Of a DNA stretch of 64,000 nt, positions 31,992-43,553 are shown piece after piece. Below the pieces are notes generated by a model that ran no database searches, had not been told where the DNA came from, and saw only the letters and a program-made list of their open reading frames with translations. Both the position numbers and the translations under genes were made by a program. This DNA is from Brenneria roseae subsp. roseae (GTDB lineage: Bacteria; Pseudomonadota; Gammaproteobacteria; Enterobacterales; Enterobacteriaceae), in contig NZ_KZ819022.1 in NCBI RefSeq assembly GCF_003115845.1, positions 124,001 to 188,000 of the forward strand, given 5' to 3'. Each line of letters starts with the position of its first letter. The stretch's first letter is position 1.

Positions 31992-33395
31992 TCACGACCG
32001 ACGGGAAAGCGTCGACTGTTTGATGGTATCCGGCGGTACGCGATTAAAAATCAGGGCCGGCAGCGCGATGATGACCATCATGCTGAGATAGGTATAGAGG
32101 AACACGGCGTGCGTTTCTGATGCGCCCATGTTCATATGCTGCTGTGAAAACATCCCCAGCAAAATCCCGGCCACGCTGACGCCCAGACTGGTGGAGAGCT
32201 GCATGGTCATGGAAAGCAGGCTGTTGCCGCCGCTGGCAAGGGCATCCGGCAGATCTTTCAGCGTCAGCGTATTCATGCAGGAAAAGCGAATTGAATTCAC
32301 GGTGCCGAGGAAAAACAGCACCACGGGCAGCAGCCACATCCAGTTCATTAACGCCACCAGCGCAAAGAGCAGCGTCACCAGCGCCAGCAGTAAGGTCGAG
32401 GCCACCAGCATACGGCGATAGCCAAACCGATTCACGATTTGCACCACGACGCGTTTGATCCCCATGCTGCCCAGCACCATGGGGATCATCATCAGCCCGG
32501 CATGAAACGGTGAAAATCCCATTCCCAGTTGCAGGAACAGCGGCGTGGTGAATGGCAGCATGCCGCTGCCGATGCGGGCCAGCAGCCCGCCGGTCAAACC
32601 GATGGAAAAGGTTTGCGTATTGAACAGTTGCAGGTTAAACAGCGCCCGGCTGTTGTTGCGGGCGTGCAGCCAATAGCTCAGCAGGGAAATCAGCCCGACG
32701 ACGATCAAGGCGAAAATAACAATGGGCGGAATGCCGAGATTGTTGTGTCCGTCCAGCGCCAGCGTCAACGTCGCCATCCCCACGGCGAGCCACAGAAAAC
32801 CGCGAATATCGAAACGCTGCGTTTGCATGGTGTAGTTCGGCATCAGAAACCAGGTGGCCAGCGCGCCGGCAATTCCCACCGGCAGATTGATCAGGAAGAT
32901 CCAGTGCCAGCTGGCGTATTCCACCAGAAAACCGCCGAGGGCCGGCCCCATCAGCGGACCAATCTGACCGGGAAGGGTCACGAAGGTCATCGCCGCCATA
33001 TACTGATCGCGCGGCACAATCTTCATGACGGTCAGGCGTCCGACCGGCACCATCATTGCCCCGCCGACGCCCTGAATCACACGGGAGATCAGTAATTCGT
33101 TCAGGGTTTCAGAACGGGCGCACAACAGCGAACCCAGCGTAAAGAGCAGGATGGCGGAGAAAAAGATATTTTTAACGCCGATCCGATCGGCCAGCCAGCC
33201 GCTGGCCGGCAGCATGACGGCGACGGTCAGCACATAGGACACAATCACCGAGTGCATATGCAACGGGCTTTCATTCAGGCTGGCGGCCATCGACGGCAGC
33301 GCGGTATTCACGATGGTGGTATCCAGCGTTTGCATAAAAAAGCCGAAGGCGACGATCCAGAGTTGCCAGCGCACCGAGGCGGGCTGAGTGATCAT
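31992..33395 (-). CDS. mdtD: MFS transporter MdtD
   Basis: MdtD is a 14-helix major-facilitator transporter of the DHA2 drug:H+ antiporter group (in E. coli also called IceT, linked to citrate/iron efflux). The 467-residue protein has the N-terminal motif [14 protein letters not shown] (motif D1 of DHA2), LADRIGVKN and the [13 protein letters not shown] stretch. Hydrophobic helices run along the entire length. It follows mdtC after a 114-base gap and precedes baeS by 7 bases, so it is part of the mdtABCD-baeSR operon. The gap between mdtC and mdtD may hold an additional promoter or processing site. Confidence 0.94.
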   Translation of the reverse strand: MITQPASVRWQLWIVAFGFFMQTLDTTIVNTALPSMAASLNESPLHMHSVIVSYVLTVAVMLPASGWLADRIGVKNIFFSAILLFTLGSLLCARSETLNELLISRVIQGVGGAMMVPVGRLTVMKIVPRDQYMAAMTFVTLPGQIGPLMGPALGGFLVEYASWHWIFLINLPVGIAGALATWFLMPNYTMQTQRFDIRGFLWLAVGMATLTLALDGHNNLGIPPIVIFALIVVGLISLLSYWLHARNNSRALFNLQLFNTQTFSIGLTGGLLARIGSGMLPFTTPLFLQLGMGFSPFHAGLMMIPMVLGSMGIKRVVVQIVNRFGYRRMLVASTLLLALVTLLFALVALMNWMWLLPVVLFFLGTVNSIRFSCMNTLTLKDLPDALASGGNSLLSMTMQLSTSLGVSVAGILLGMFSQQHMNMGASETHAVFLYTYLSMMVIIALPALIFNRVPPDTIKQSTLSRRS

Positions 33396-33509
33396 TCTTC
33401 AGGATTCTCCTGGTGACTGAATGGAAAATATACACGTTTATCAACACGCTATGGCGGCTCGTTCTGAAGGCATCTCTCCCGGCCCAGCCCCTTTCACGCC
33501 GGATTTGTG

Positions 33510-36500
33510 CTAATTAGCGCGGCTTTCTCTATTTATTGGTATCGGTTTCTTGCGCCGCAAATTCCGCAGTTTATCAAAGAACAGGTACACCACCGGCGTG
33601 GTGTAGAGCGTGAGTAGCTGGCTCATCACCAGTCCGCCGACAATGGTAATCCCCAGCGGCTGGCGCAGCTCGGCGCCGTCGCCGCTGGTAAGAACCAACG
33701 GCAGGGCGCCAAACAGCGCGGCCAGCGTGGTCATCATAATCGGGCGGAAGCGCAGCAGGCTGGCCTGAAAGATAGCGTCTTTGGCGCTGAGTCCGCCAGT
33801 ACGCTGCGCCACCAATGCAAAATCCACCATCATAATCGCATTCTTTTTAACGATACCTATCAGCAGCATGATTCCAATCAGCGCGATCAAACTGAACGGC
33901 GCATCAAACCACTCCAGCGCCAGTAACGCCCCCACGCCGGCTGAAGGCAGCGTGGAGAGAATGGTTAACGGATGCACGTAACTTTCGTATAGCACACCCA
34001 GTACAATATAGACCGTAACGATCGCCGCCAGAATCAACACCAGCTGAGAAGATTGCGACTGCTGGAAAGCCTGCGCCGTACCGGCGAACTGTCCCCGCAC
34101 GGTGGAAGGCACGCCCAGCGAGGTCATTGCCCGCTCAATCGCGGCGGTCGCTTCGGAAAGCGTCCCCCCTTCCGGTAAGTTAAAGGCAATGGTTGAAGAC
34201 GCAGACAATCCCTGATGGTTGACCGACAGCGGCGCGTTAATTGGCTGCCAGCTGGCAAAGTAAGAGAGCGGGATCGGTTTACCGTCAGCGCTGATGACAA
34301 ACATTTTATCCAGCGAGCTCACATCCTGCGTATAGGCGGAATCCACTTCCATCACCACCTTGTACTGATTGAGCGGCTGATAAATGGTGGAGATCTGACG
34401 CTGGCCGAACGCATTGTTCAATAGCGCATTGACGCTGGAAACGCTGATCCCCAACTGCGCCATGGCATCGCGATTATAGGACAGCGCCATTTCCGATCCT
34501 TTATTCTGCTGATCGGAGTTCACATCGGCCAGTTCGGGCAGCTTGCTCAGGGCCTCGCGGATTTTCGGCTCCCAGGCGCGCAGATCGCCGAGATCGTCAG
34601 ACAACAGGCTGAACTGGTAGCTTGCATTCGCTTCACGCCCGCCGATGCGGATATCCTGCACCGGCGTTAAAAACAGGTTGGCTCCCGGTTCTTTCGACAG
34701 TTTGATCCGCAGGCGGCTGATGACCTGCTGGGCGCTGACATCGCGTTCGGACAGCGGCTTGAGGGAAATAAACATCGAACCGCTGTTGGTTCGCGTCCCG
34801 CCGGTAAAGCCGGTCACGTTATCCACGGCGGGATCGCTGCGGACGATGGTCATGAAATCCTGTAGCTTCACTTTCATTGCCTGGAAGGAGATGCTTTGAT
34901 CCGCCTGAATGAACCCCATAAGCCTGCCGGTATCCTGCTCGGGGAAAAAGGTTTTTGGGATGCTGATATACAGCCAGACACTCAGCGCCATCGTTCCCAG
35001 CAACAGCATCAATACCCAGCGGGTATGGTTAAGCACCCACTTGAGCGAACGGCCGTAGTGCCGCTGTACCGCCGTGATAACCCGGCTGAAACCGCGTTTA
35101 CGCGGTTGGCTTTGTTTGGGCACGGCCCGCAGCAGCCGGGCGCACATCATGGGGGTCAGCGTGAGTGAAATCAGCAGAGAAATCATGATCGCCACCGACA
35201 GCGTTACGGCAAATTCCCGGAACAGCCGGCCCGGTAAGCCATCCATCAGCAACAGCGGGATGAAAACCGCCACCAGCGACAGACTCATCGACAACACGGT
35301 GAAACCGACTTCGCGTACCCCTTGCAACGAGGCTTGCATCGGCTTCATCCCTGCTTCAATGTGACGGGAAATATTTTCCAGCACCACAATCGCGTCATCC
35401 ACCACAAAACCGGTCGCGATGGTGAGCGCCATCAGTGACAGGTTATTCAGACTGAACCCGCACAAATACATGGCGGCGAAGGTGCCGATCAGGGAAACCG
35501 GAACGGCTACCGCAGGAATGAGGGTGGCGGGCCCGGAACGCAGGAACAGGAATACCACCAGAATGACCAGCGCGACGGCAATCACCAGCGATTGTTCGAC
35601 CTCGGCGAGCGAGGCGCGGATGGTCGGCGAGCGATCCTGAGCAACGTCGAGCTGGATCGCCGCGGGCAGGCTGGCGCGCAGTTCCGGCAGGGCGGCGCGC
35701 ACATTATCTACGGTATTGATGATGTTGGCGTCGGGGGTGCGGCGGATCATCACCAGAATGGCGGGTTTGGAATTGGACATGCCGGCGTTACGCGCATCTT
35801 GCACCGAATTTTCCACCGTCGCCACATCGCTCAGCCGTACGGCGGCCCCGTTGCTGTAGTGAATAATCAACGGCTTGTAGACGTCGGCGGTCTTCAGTTC
35901 ATCGTTGGTCTGTATCTGCCAGTTTTGCTGGTGGTTTTCGATATTGCCGAGCGGTTGACGAACATTGGCCTGACTGATGGCCTGACGCACGTCATCCAGC
36001 GAAATCCCCTGATTAAACAGCGCCAGCGGATTGAGCGCCACACGCACTGCGGGCAGCGAACTGCCGCCGATCGAAACATCCCCCACGCCCTCCATCTGGG
36101 AAATTTTCTGCGCCAGTTGGGTTGATGCAAAATCGTAGAGCTGTCCCTGATCATAGGTATCGGAAGACAGCGTCAGGATCATAATCGGCGCATCGGACGG
36201 GTTGACCTTCCGATAGGTCGGACGACTCGCCATGCCTGACGGCAACATATTCTGGGCGGCGTTGATGGCGGCCTGTACATCACGGGCGGCGCCGTTGATA
36301 TCCCGATCGAGGTTGAACACCAGAATAATGCGCGTACTACCGAGCGAACTGGTGGACGTCATTTCGCTGACGCCGGCAATCCGGCCCAAAGAACGCTCCA
36401 GCGGCGTGGCGACCGAGGAGGCCATGGTTTCCGGCGAGGCGCCCGGCAGCGAGGCACTGATCGAGATCACCGGGAAATCCACCTGCGGCAGAGGAGAAAC

Positions 36501-36599
36501 CGGCAGCAGGCGAAACCCAATCACGCCACAGATGGCGATAGCCAATGTCAGCAGCGTGGTGGCAACCGGCCGGTGAATGAACAGGGCGAAGAACTTCAC
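33510..36599 (-). CDS. mdtC: RND efflux pump subunit MdtC
   Basis: MdtC is the second inner-membrane RND subunit of the MdtABC multidrug pump, which works as an MdtB2C heterotrimer with the adaptor MdtA and an outer-membrane channel such as TolC. The 1029-residue protein begins [22 protein letters not shown] and has twelve helices with two large periplasmic domains; the proton-relay region is recognisable in [20 protein letters not shown] (Asp pair in helix 4). E. coli MdtC is 1025 residues. The start overlaps the mdtB stop by four bases (ATGA), so the two subunits are translationally coupled. Confidence 0.95.
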   Translation of the reverse strand: MKFFALFIHRPVATTLLTLAIAICGVIGFRLLPVSPLPQVDFPVISISASLPGASPETMASSVATPLERSLGRIAGVSEMTSTSSLGSTRIILVFNLDRDINGAARDVQAAINAAQNMLPSGMASRPTYRKVNPSDAPIMILTLSSDTYDQGQLYDFASTQLAQKISQMEGVGDVSIGGSSLPAVRVALNPLALFNQGISLDDVRQAISQANVRQPLGNIENHQQNWQIQTNDELKTADVYKPLIIHYSNGAAVRLSDVATVENSVQDARNAGMSNSKPAILVMIRRTPDANIINTVDNVRAALPELRASLPAAIQLDVAQDRSPTIRASLAEVEQSLVIAVALVILVVFLFLRSGPATLIPAVAVPVSLIGTFAAMYLCGFSLNNLSLMALTIATGFVVDDAIVVLENISRHIEAGMKPMQASLQGVREVGFTVLSMSLSLVAVFIPLLLMDGLPGRLFREFAVTLSVAIMISLLISLTLTPMMCARLLRAVPKQSQPRKRGFSRVITAVQRHYGRSLKWVLNHTRWVLMLLLGTMALSVWLYISIPKTFFPEQDTGRLMGFIQADQSISFQAMKVKLQDFMTIVRSDPAVDNVTGFTGGTRTNSGSMFISLKPLSERDVSAQQVISRLRIKLSKEPGANLFLTPVQDIRIGGREANASYQFSLLSDDLGDLRAWEPKIREALSKLPELADVNSDQQNKGSEMALSYNRDAMAQLGISVSSVNALLNNAFGQRQISTIYQPLNQYKVVMEVDSAYTQDVSSLDKMFVISADGKPIPLSYFASWQPINAPLSVNHQGLSASSTIAFNLPEGGTLSEATAAIERAMTSLGVPSTVRGQFAGTAQAFQQSQSSQLVLILAAIVTVYIVLGVLYESYVHPLTILSTLPSAGVGALLALEWFDAPFSLIALIGIMLLIGIVKKNAIMMVDFALVAQRTGGLSAKDAIFQASLLRFRPIMMTTLAALFGALPLVLTSGDGAELRQPLGITIVGGLVMSQLLTLYTTPVVYLFFDKLRNLRRKKPIPINRESRAN

Positions 36600-39500
36600 T
36601 CGGTTTCTTCCTCCTGACGCGGCGCACGGCGTAAATGCAGCGCCAGCCTGTCAAACAGCAGATAAATCACCGGGGTGGTAAACAGGGTCAGGATCTGGCT
36701 CATCACCAGACCGCCGACCATACAGATTCCCAGCGGTTGCCGTAGCTCCGCACCCACGCCGGTGCTGAGCATCAGCGGCAAGGCGCTGAGCAGCGCCGCC
36801 ATGGTGGTCATCAGGATCGGACGAAAACGCAACAGACAAGCCTGATAGATGGCGTCATAGGGGGTCATGCCCTGTTCCCGTTCGGCGGCCAGCGCGAAGT
36901 CGATCATCATAATGGCGTTCTTCTTCACGATACCGATCAGCAGAATGATGCCGATAATGGCGATCACATCCAGTTCGCTGCCCGCCATCATCAGCGCCAG
37001 CAACGCCCCCACTCCCGCGGTGGGTAAGGTCGAGAGGATGGTTACCGGATGGATAAAACTTTCATACAGCACGCCAAGCACAATGTACATGGCGACAACG
37101 GCCGCCACGATCAGCCAGACGGTGCTGCTCAGCGCCGCCTGAAACGCCAGCGTACTGCCCTGGAAACGGGTCGTGATATCCGCAGGCAGATTCATCTGCT
37201 GTTCCGCCTGGGTGATGGCATCCACCGCTTCACCCAGTGAGTAGCTGCTGCTCACGTTAAAGGAGATGGTGGTTGAGGGAAATTGATCGATGCGATTGAT
37301 CGCCAAAGGCCCCTGACGCTCCTCAACGGTCGCGATGCTGTTCAGTGGAATGGTGCCGCCGTCGCTGCTGATTAACCGTATGTCATTCAGCGCGTCCAGA
37401 CCGTTGTTGTTGGCGGTGTTGTGTTCCAGCACGACGCGATACTGGCTGGCCTGCGTATAAATTGTGGAAACCAGACGTTGTCCGAACGCGTTATACAGCG
37501 CGCTGTCGACCTGCGACATGGTAATGCCCAGACGGCTGGCGCTGTCGCGGTTGACGTTGACATAGGCAATCGGCGCCCGATCCTGCCAGTCGCTGCTGAC
37601 GTCTTCCAACTGCGGCAGTTTTTGCAGCTCCGCCATCAGCTGCGGCACCCACAGACTCAGTTCGTCCAGCGACATGGCCTGCAACGTAAACTGATATTGC
37701 GTGCGGCTGACCTGGGTATCGATAGTCAAATCCTGCACCGGTTGCAGGTAAAGCTGAATCCCGGGGATCTGTGCGGTCTGCTGTTGCAGCCGGCTAATGA
37801 TTTCGGGAATACGTTCGCTGCGTTCACTGAGCGGCCGCAGATTGATCTGTAAACGGCCGCTGTTCAGCGCCGCATTGGTGCCGTCAACGCCCACGAAGGA
37901 GGAGACGCTCTGTACCGCCGGATCCTTCATGATGATCGACGTCACCTGCTGCTGACGATCCGCCATATTACTGAAGGAGACGGACTGCGGCGCCTGCACG
38001 GTTCCCTGAATAATACTGTTGTCCTGTACCGGGAAAAATCCTTTGGGGATCCACAGGTAGAGCAGGATGGTCATCAGCAGGGTGCCTAATGCGACGCTCA
38101 GCGTCAGCCATGGATGATTCAGTACTTTGCGCAGATAACGACCATACGCCTCCACCAGTCTGGTAAAGAACCGTTCGCTGGCGCGGGTAAAGCGGTTCTG
38201 TTTGTGAAGTGACTGATGGCTGAGCATCCGGGCGCACATCATGGGGGTGAGGGTGAGCGAGACCACCGCTGAAATCAGAATGGAGACGGCCAGCGTGATG
38301 GCGAATTCCCGAAACAGACGGCCAATGATGTCACCCATAAACAGCAGCGGGATCAGTACGGCAATCAGCGAGAACGTCAATGAAATAATGGTAAAACCGA
38401 TTTCCCCGGCGCCTTTCAACGCCGCATTAAGCGGTTTTTCCCCCTTTTCGATATAGCGGGTAATGTTTTCGATGACCACGATCGCATCATCCACCACAAA
38501 ACCGGTCGCGATGGTGAGCGCCATCAGCGTCAGGTTGTTGATGGAAAAACCGAGGAAATACATGGCGGCAAACGAGCCAACCAGCGAGAGCGGCACCGCG
38601 ATGCTTGGGATCAGCGTGGCAACCGCATTACGCAGAAACAGGTAAATCACCATCACGACCAGCGCGATAGCCAGCAGCAGCTCGAATTGTACATCTTTGA
38701 CGGATGCCCGGATGCTGGTGGTGCGATCGGTCAGCGTGGTGACCTCAACCGTTTTCGGCAGGCTGGCCGTCAATCCCGGCAGCATGTTGCGGATATTGTC
38801 GGTGGTGGTGATCACGTTGGCGCCCGGTTGGCGCTGAACGTTGATAATGATCGCTTGCTGTCGATTGGCCCAGGCGGCCAGATGGGTATTCTCCGCAGCC
38901 TGTTCGATGGTGGCGACGTCACGCAGACGTACCGGCGCGTCATTATTCCAGGCGACAATCAGCTGCCGGTAATCTTCAACGGATTTCATCTGATCGTTGG
39001 CGGAGAGCGTGACGGAGCGCGTCGGGCCGTCGAGGCTGCCTTTGGCGGAATTGACGTTGGCGGCGGTGATCGCCGTGCGGATCGTTTCGCTGGTTAACCC
39101 ATAGGCCGCCAGCGCCGGCGCGTTCAGTTTCACCCGGACCGCAGGGCGTTGTCCGCCCGCCAGCGAAACCAGACCGACGCCGGCCACCTGCGAGATTTTC
39201 TGCGCGATACGATTATCGACCATGTCCTGAACCTGCGTCATCGGCATGGCGCTGGAGGTGACCGCCAGCGTCATAATCGGCGGATCGGCCGGGTTTACCT
39301 TGCTGTAGGTCGGCGGATAGGGCAGATCGGTCGGCAGCAGATTGGTCGCCGCGTTAATGGCGGCCTGCACATCCTGTTCCGCAATATCCAGCGACAGTTC
39401 AAGCTGGAATTGCAGGGTGATGACCGACGCCCCGCCCGAACTCTGAGTCGACATCTGTTTCAGCCCTGACATCTGGCCGAACTGCCGCTCCAACGGTGCG

Positions 39501-39718
39501 GTAATCGCCGAGGTAATCACCTCGGGACTGGCGCCGGGGTAAAGGGTGATAACCTGAATCGTCGGGTAATCCACTTCCGGCAGGGCCGAAACGGGCAGCG
39601 CGCGATAGCCGATGATCCCCGCCAGCAGGATGGCGATCATCAGCAGCGTGGTGGCGACCGGACGCAGTATAAAAAGCCGTGATGGTCCGCCACCACTGGC
39701 TGGCACGGTATCCTGCAT
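36596..39718 (-). CDS. mdtB: RND efflux pump subunit MdtB
   Basis: MdtB, the other RND subunit of MdtABC, exports bile salts, novobiocin and flavonoids in relatives (family knowledge). The 1040-residue protein has the same length as in E. coli and matches it along its length: [26 protein letters not shown] at the N-terminus and the helix-4 pair in [15 protein letters not shown]. The gene overlaps mdtA by one base (TGATG) and mdtC by four. In plant-associated enterobacteria, such pumps are often used against plant phenolics (inference for this strain). Confidence 0.95.
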   Translation of the reverse strand: MQDTVPASGGGPSRLFILRPVATTLLMIAILLAGIIGYRALPVSALPEVDYPTIQVITLYPGASPEVITSAITAPLERQFGQMSGLKQMSTQSSGGASVITLQFQLELSLDIAEQDVQAAINAATNLLPTDLPYPPTYSKVNPADPPIMTLAVTSSAMPMTQVQDMVDNRIAQKISQVAGVGLVSLAGGQRPAVRVKLNAPALAAYGLTSETIRTAITAANVNSAKGSLDGPTRSVTLSANDQMKSVEDYRQLIVAWNNDAPVRLRDVATIEQAAENTHLAAWANRQQAIIINVQRQPGANVITTTDNIRNMLPGLTASLPKTVEVTTLTDRTTSIRASVKDVQFELLLAIALVVMVIYLFLRNAVATLIPSIAVPLSLVGSFAAMYFLGFSINNLTLMALTIATGFVVDDAIVVIENITRYIEKGEKPLNAALKGAGEIGFTIISLTFSLIAVLIPLLFMGDIIGRLFREFAITLAVSILISAVVSLTLTPMMCARMLSHQSLHKQNRFTRASERFFTRLVEAYGRYLRKVLNHPWLTLSVALGTLLMTILLYLWIPKGFFPVQDNSIIQGTVQAPQSVSFSNMADRQQQVTSIIMKDPAVQSVSSFVGVDGTNAALNSGRLQINLRPLSERSERIPEIISRLQQQTAQIPGIQLYLQPVQDLTIDTQVSRTQYQFTLQAMSLDELSLWVPQLMAELQKLPQLEDVSSDWQDRAPIAYVNVNRDSASRLGITMSQVDSALYNAFGQRLVSTIYTQASQYRVVLEHNTANNNGLDALNDIRLISSDGGTIPLNSIATVEERQGPLAINRIDQFPSTTISFNVSSSYSLGEAVDAITQAEQQMNLPADITTRFQGSTLAFQAALSSTVWLIVAAVVAMYIVLGVLYESFIHPVTILSTLPTAGVGALLALMMAGSELDVIAIIGIILLIGIVKKNAIMMIDFALAAEREQGMTPYDAIYQACLLRFRPILMTTMAALLSALPLMLSTGVGAELRQPLGICMVGGLVMSQILTLFTTPVIYLLFDRLALHLRRAPRQEEETE

Positions 39719-40944
39719 CAGGATTTCTCCCCGGTGGTTACCGGTGTTTGCTCTATTTTGGCCGAGGGCAGCACCTCGACTTTTGCCCCTTCCGTCAGAC
39801 GGTCAATACCATCGGTAACGACCTGCACCCCGGCATCCAAACCTGCGGTAATCACGATTTGCTGACCGTATTGAATGCTGGTTGTCACCTGTCGTTTGCT
39901 GACTTCCTGTTTATCATTCAGTATCCAGACAAAACGGCCTTCGTTGCCCATTTGCACGGCGGCGGCCGGAGCAACCACGGCATTTTGCAGCGTATCAACC
40001 TTCATACGGATGTTGACGAACTGATTAGGGAACAAGGCATCATCCAGATTTTCAAAGCGCGCTTTGAGCTTAATGGTGCCGGTGGTGGTATCGATCTGGT
40101 TGTCCATGCTGAGCAGGCTGCCCTGCGACAGCTTTTTCTGATTGGCGCGATCCCAGGCCTCGACTATCGGCGACTGGCCCGATTTTTGCGCATTCAGAAT
40201 CGTGGCGATTTCACCTTCCGGTACGGTAAACACCACATCAATAGGGTGTGTCTGCGTGATGACGATAAGTCCGTTGGTATCGCCGCTGGTGATGTAATTC
40301 CCCACGTCCACCTGTTTCAGACCGACCCGGCCGCTGATGGGCGCGGTAATTTTGCTGTAGGCCAACTGGAGTTCTGCACTGGCCACCGCGCCCTCATCGG
40401 CCTTCAGGGTGCCTTCCGCCTGACGGACCTGCGCAATTTGCGCATCCAGTTCCTGACGGGAAATCAGGTTGGTTTTCACCAGTTGCTGATAACGGGATAA
40501 ATCCTGACGAGCATTTTCCAGCACCGACCGATCTTTTGCCAGTTGGCCCTGAGCCTGAGTCAGCTCAACCTGAAAAGGACGCGGATCAATCTCTGCCAGT
40601 AAATCGCCCGCGTTGACCTGCTGCCCTTCCTGAAAGTGCAGGGCCATCAATTCACCGCTCACGCGGCTGCGGATGGTCACGGTGTTGGCGGCGGTCACGG
40701 TGCCGAGGCCGGACAGGTAGTAAGGGACGGCGGCCGATTGCGTCAACGCCGCCTGTACGGGCGGCAGCACTCTCATCGCCGCCCGTCGTCCAGCGCTGCC
40801 GCCTTCGCGTGACTGTTGCGCGGTGCTGTTTCCTCCCGGACCTGCAACGGCCTGGGGTTGACTGAAATGTCTCCAGAGCAGCAGGGCTGCAATGATGATG
40901 GCGGCAACGAGTATCAACAGACGTGAGAGGCGTTTGGCATTCAT
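39718..40944 (-). CDS. mdtA: Membrane-fusion (adaptor) subunit MdtA
   Basis: MdtA connects the MdtBC pump in the inner membrane to an outer-membrane channel. From the ATG at 40944 it is 408 residues: an N-terminal membrane anchor ([17 protein letters not shown]), a linker with a GGNSTAQQS stretch, then the barrel-sandwich and alpha-hairpin core with [33 protein letters not shown] and [20 protein letters not shown]. The family start is at this ATG, but the ribosome-binding site is far (GGAG about 16 bases upstream), and two upstream ATGs (to 41004) are possible. It is the first gene of the mdtABCD-baeSR operon; BaeR control is expected but no clear BaeR box was read by eye. Confidence 0.93.
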   Translation of the reverse strand: MNAKRLSRLLILVAAIIIAALLLWRHFSQPQAVAGPGGNSTAQQSREGGSAGRRAAMRVLPPVQAALTQSAAVPYYLSGLGTVTAANTVTIRSRVSGELMALHFQEGQQVNAGDLLAEIDPRPFQVELTQAQGQLAKDRSVLENARQDLSRYQQLVKTNLISRQELDAQIAQVRQAEGTLKADEGAVASAELQLAYSKITAPISGRVGLKQVDVGNYITSGDTNGLIVITQTHPIDVVFTVPEGEIATILNAQKSGQSPIVEAWDRANQKKLSQGSLLSMDNQIDTTTGTIKLKARFENLDDALFPNQFVNIRMKVDTLQNAVVAPAAAVQMGNEGRFVWILNDKQEVSKRQVTTSIQYGQQIVITAGLDAGVQVVTDGIDRLTEGAKVEVLPSAKIEQTPVTTGEKS

Positions 40945-41140
40945 AATAATTGGATTAATCTCTCCAGATTGCGCTGAGAACGGCTCAGGCTCCATAAAAA
41001 ACAAGACACTACATAAACCAGGTTTATCATACTAGTTTAAACAGTTCATACAGGACAAAAATGAAGGAAATGTGGAAGATGTGTCAGGGTTTGTAGGGGG
41101 GTATTTCGACTTGCGAGACGGGCTGGATATTATCACAGAA

Positions 41141-41180
41141 ATGCCACCTTGTCCTGGCAGGGTAGGTGGCAAGGTGGCAT
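41141..41180. terminator. 11-bp inverted repeat between mdtA and the YhcH-family gene
   Basis: ATGCCACCTTG (41141-41151) and CAAGGTGGCAT (41170-41180) form a perfect stem downstream of the minus-strand gene ending at 41206. A short T-run (TTTC) follows on the minus strand. It separates the ketogluconate operon from the mdt operon. Confidence 0.7.
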
Positions 41181-41205
41181 TGGGTATTTCGGGTGAACGG
41201 TTAAA

Positions 41206-41679
41206 TCAATCTTGCAGCAGGTGCGCCGCGATTTTTACAACCAGTTTGCGCAGCGGCGCGGGTTGCGTCAGCGTCGCCATCGGACGGTGTAATTCGCCGG
41301 GGAATAACAAGGCGAAGTCGCCGGGTGATAAGGCCAGCAGCGTTTCGTTGCTGATGTTTTCATAGAAACCATAGTCCCGCTCGGTGTCGAATTCCATGGT
41401 CGGGGATTGTCCCTGAGTTCCGGGCGCCGCACCGATATATTCATGGCCTTCGATTAGAAAATGAAGATCAATGTAGTAACGATGTAATTCCGGCTTCTGT
41501 TCATGCAGGGGCTTCGTCTGCCCGATGATATGGTTCAGATAAATTTCACGGCCTTCAATGTCCTGTTCGCCCGCGGGGAGCGTGGCAAGATCCAGCTTAC
41601 TGATAGCGTTAAGCGTCCGGCGAATGGCATCGGGATAACCGGGGTTGTCCAGCGCGTTTTCAAGTGTGTCGACGATCAT
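41206..41679 (-). CDS. YhcH/YjgK/YiaL-family protein
   Basis: The 157-residue protein belongs to the YhcH/YjgK/YiaL (DUF386, EbgC-like) cupin family; the motif block HRYYIDLHFLIEGHEYIGAAP and LSPGDFALLFPGELHRP contain the usual metal-binding residues. Members act on sugar or sugar-acid anomers or as accessory enzymes in sugar-acid catabolism (family knowledge). The ATG at 41679 follows AAGGATTGATT; an upstream TTG at 41685 is less likely. It is the last gene of the operon idnO-type, gntK-type, this gene, 85 bases after gntK. Confidence 0.85.
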   Translation of the reverse strand: MIVDTLENALDNPGYPDAIRRTLNAISKLDLATLPAGEQDIEGREIYLNHIIGQTKPLHEQKPELHRYYIDLHFLIEGHEYIGAAPGTQGQSPTMEFDTERDYGFYENISNETLLALSPGDFALLFPGELHRPMATLTQPAPLRKLVVKIAAHLLQD

Positions 41680-41764
41680 AATCAATCCTTGTTTTTATAC
41701 CCTTTATCTTTCAAAGGCCTGCCGCTCGCCGGCACCTCGAAACCTGTGGGTATGGCGTGTATTT

Positions 41765-42292
41765 TCAGGCGTATTGCGGCGTTGTCTCCTGGGGCAACGC
41801 CGTCACGCAGCGGTTGACCACGCCGTCAAATGACGTGGCGATATCGATAGGGATAACGTCGGTTTCCCGCTCATCGGGGCACTCAAGGGTAGCAAACTGA
41901 CTTCTCAGCAGACTTTCCGGCATGAAATGACCCGCGCGGCGTTTCATCCGGTCCAATACCAGTTCATAGTCACCGTGCAGCCACAGGAAGGCCAAATCGT
42001 TATTTCCTTCCCTTAGCCGATCGCGATAGCGCTTTTTCAGGGAAGAACAGACCAGAATACCCGTCTCGTTTTTTTGTTGCAGGCTATAGGCCACATCGCT
42101 CAGGCGTTCAAGCCAGGGCATACGGTCGTCATCGTTCAAGGGATGACCCGACGCCATTTTCTGGATGTTGGCGCGCGGGTGCAGGTCATCTCCATCGATG
42201 AATTTGGCATGGAGATGATTGGCCAGCGCTAGTCCGACGCTGGATTTTCCCGTGCCGGACACGCCCATGATGATGATACATTTACCGGACAT
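41765..42292 (-). CDS. gntK: Gluconokinase
   Basis: Gluconokinase phosphorylates D-gluconate to 6-phosphogluconate using ATP. The 175-residue protein has the same length as E. coli GntK and shows the P-loop GVSGTGKSS (residues 10-18), the substrate-binding DGDDLHP (33-39), and a LHGDYELVLDRMKRRAGHFMP block. The short form with no other domain matches GntK/IdnK. The gene follows the IdnO-type gene by 15 bases. Together with Edd further right it can feed gluconate to the Entner-Doudoroff pathway. Which isoform (GntK or IdnK) is meant cannot be separated by sequence reading. Confidence 0.95.
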   Translation of the reverse strand: MSGKCIIIMGVSGTGKSSVGLALANHLHAKFIDGDDLHPRANIQKMASGHPLNDDDRMPWLERLSDVAYSLQQKNETGILVCSSLKKRYRDRLREGNNDLAFLWLHGDYELVLDRMKRRAGHFMPESLLRSQFATLECPDERETDVIPIDIATSFDGVVNRCVTALPQETTPQYA

Positions 42293-42307
42293 AATACCCT
42301 CTGTCAG

Positions 42308-43072
42308 TTACACTGCGACCAGCATGCCACCGTCAACAAACAGCAGGTGTCCGTTGACAAAATCCGATGCCCGGGAGGAGAGATAGACGGCGGCGCCGAT
42401 TAACTCCTCGGGATCTCCCCAGCGTGCGGCGGGCGTCCGTTTACATAACCAGCCGGTAAATGCCTGATCATCGACCAGCGCTTTGGTCATCTCGGTTTTA
42501 AAATAGCCGGGAGCGATGCCGTTAACCTGAATGTTATGGCGGGCAAGCTCCACGCACATGCCCCGCGTCAGCATTTTTACCGCGCCCTTGGATGCGGCGT
42601 AAGGCGTGATGGTGTCGCGGCCTAATTCACTCTGCATCGAGCAGATATTAATGATTTTCCCGCTCTGACGTTTCACCATATACCGGGAAACCGCCTGAGA
42701 AACCAAAAAGACAGATTTTTGATTAACGTTAATGACATCGTCCCAATCTTTTTCCGGAAATTCGGTAAAAGGATGGCGACGCTGGATGCCGGCGTTATTA
42801 ATTAACACATCAATGGCGCCAATATTCTCTTCTATGTAATGAATCGATTCCTGAACGGCGTCGTGGTCGGTAACGTTAAATGCGGCGGCATGAGCCTGAA
42901 AGCCCGCTTCCCGTAATTTCCCGACGGCATTTTCCGCGCGTTCGGTGGTGATATCATTAATAATGACTTCCGCGCCAAATTCAGATAAACCTTTAGCCAG
43001 CAGAAAGCCGATGCCTTGTGCAGAGCCTGTAATAAGCACTTTCTTTTTTGATAGTGAAAACAGATCTTTCAT
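42308..43072 (-). CDS. idnO: Gluconate 5-dehydrogenase-type SDR (IdnO)
   Basis: This 254-residue short-chain dehydrogenase has the NAD(P)-binding TGSAQGIG (16-23), the NNAG motif, the catalytic Ser...YAASK (Tyr-x-x-x-Lys) and ends in FVDGGMLVAV. It is close to IdnO, which reduces 5-keto-D-gluconate to D-gluconate. Gene order and regulator support that role; a 2-keto-3-deoxygluconate dehydrogenase is the main alternative. It is the first gene of the three-gene minus-strand operon, facing a GntR/IdnR-type regulator across a 480-bp divergent region with CRP and GntR-like sites. Confidence 0.85.
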   Translation of the reverse strand: MKDLFSLSKKKVLITGSAQGIGFLLAKGLSEFGAEVIINDITTERAENAVGKLREAGFQAHAAAFNVTDHDAVQESIHYIEENIGAIDVLINNAGIQRRHPFTEFPEKDWDDVINVNQKSVFLVSQAVSRYMVKRQSGKIINICSMQSELGRDTITPYAASKGAVKMLTRGMCVELARHNIQVNGIAPGYFKTEMTKALVDDQAFTGWLCKRTPAARWGDPEELIGAAVYLSSRASDFVNGHLLFVDGGMLVAV

Positions 43073-43294
43073 AAATAATTCCTGATGGCTGAGTAAATCA
43101 TGTTTAGGGTCAACGTTATTTTATATTTCGCAATGTCATGAATACGGCACGGATGAATAAAACCATCCAGCATTAACCGGGCCAAAAATTAACAACGTAA
43201 TATTGGATGATGGTTAATACGATATTGATGACGGATAACGAAATAAAACGATAAATTATGTGGGATTATGAAACCGTTTTACGGCAGGTAAAAC

Positions 43295-43470
43295 TGTGAT
43301 GAAGATCACCTTTAAAAGTGTTACTGCGGGATGTTACCGCTTACGTGACACTCATCCGCTCCACATGAGAGACAGCGATAAATAATTGCAGTAAATAGAG
43401 GGGTATTTTAATTTAACCACTTGATAAATAATAAATTTAATTTATATGGAGGGAATGTTACCGCCGACGT
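43295..43470. promoter_or_regulatory. CRP site and two GntR-type operators between idnO and its regulator
   Basis: TGTGA-N6-TCACC (43295-43310) is a close match to the CRP consensus. ATGTTACCGC followed by TTACGT (43331-43346) and by CGACGT (43455-43470) form two related copies of the GntR/IdnR box ATGTTA-N4-TAACAT; the first matches ten of its twelve fixed positions, with ATGTTACCGC identical in both. The rest of the 480-bp region 43073-43553 shows no gene. Confidence 0.65.
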
Positions 43471-43553
43471 GGCGGGGTATCATGCTTTCCATGATGGGGT
43501 ATCGCAGGGCATAATCCTGCTATCTACTTACGGTATTTCTCTGGGACTCCGGC

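Noticed and set aside
35592..36125. 177-codon frame antisense to mdtC
   Set aside because: Shadow of a highly conserved RND pump gene; composition rich in Arg, Gly and His as expected from antisense reading.
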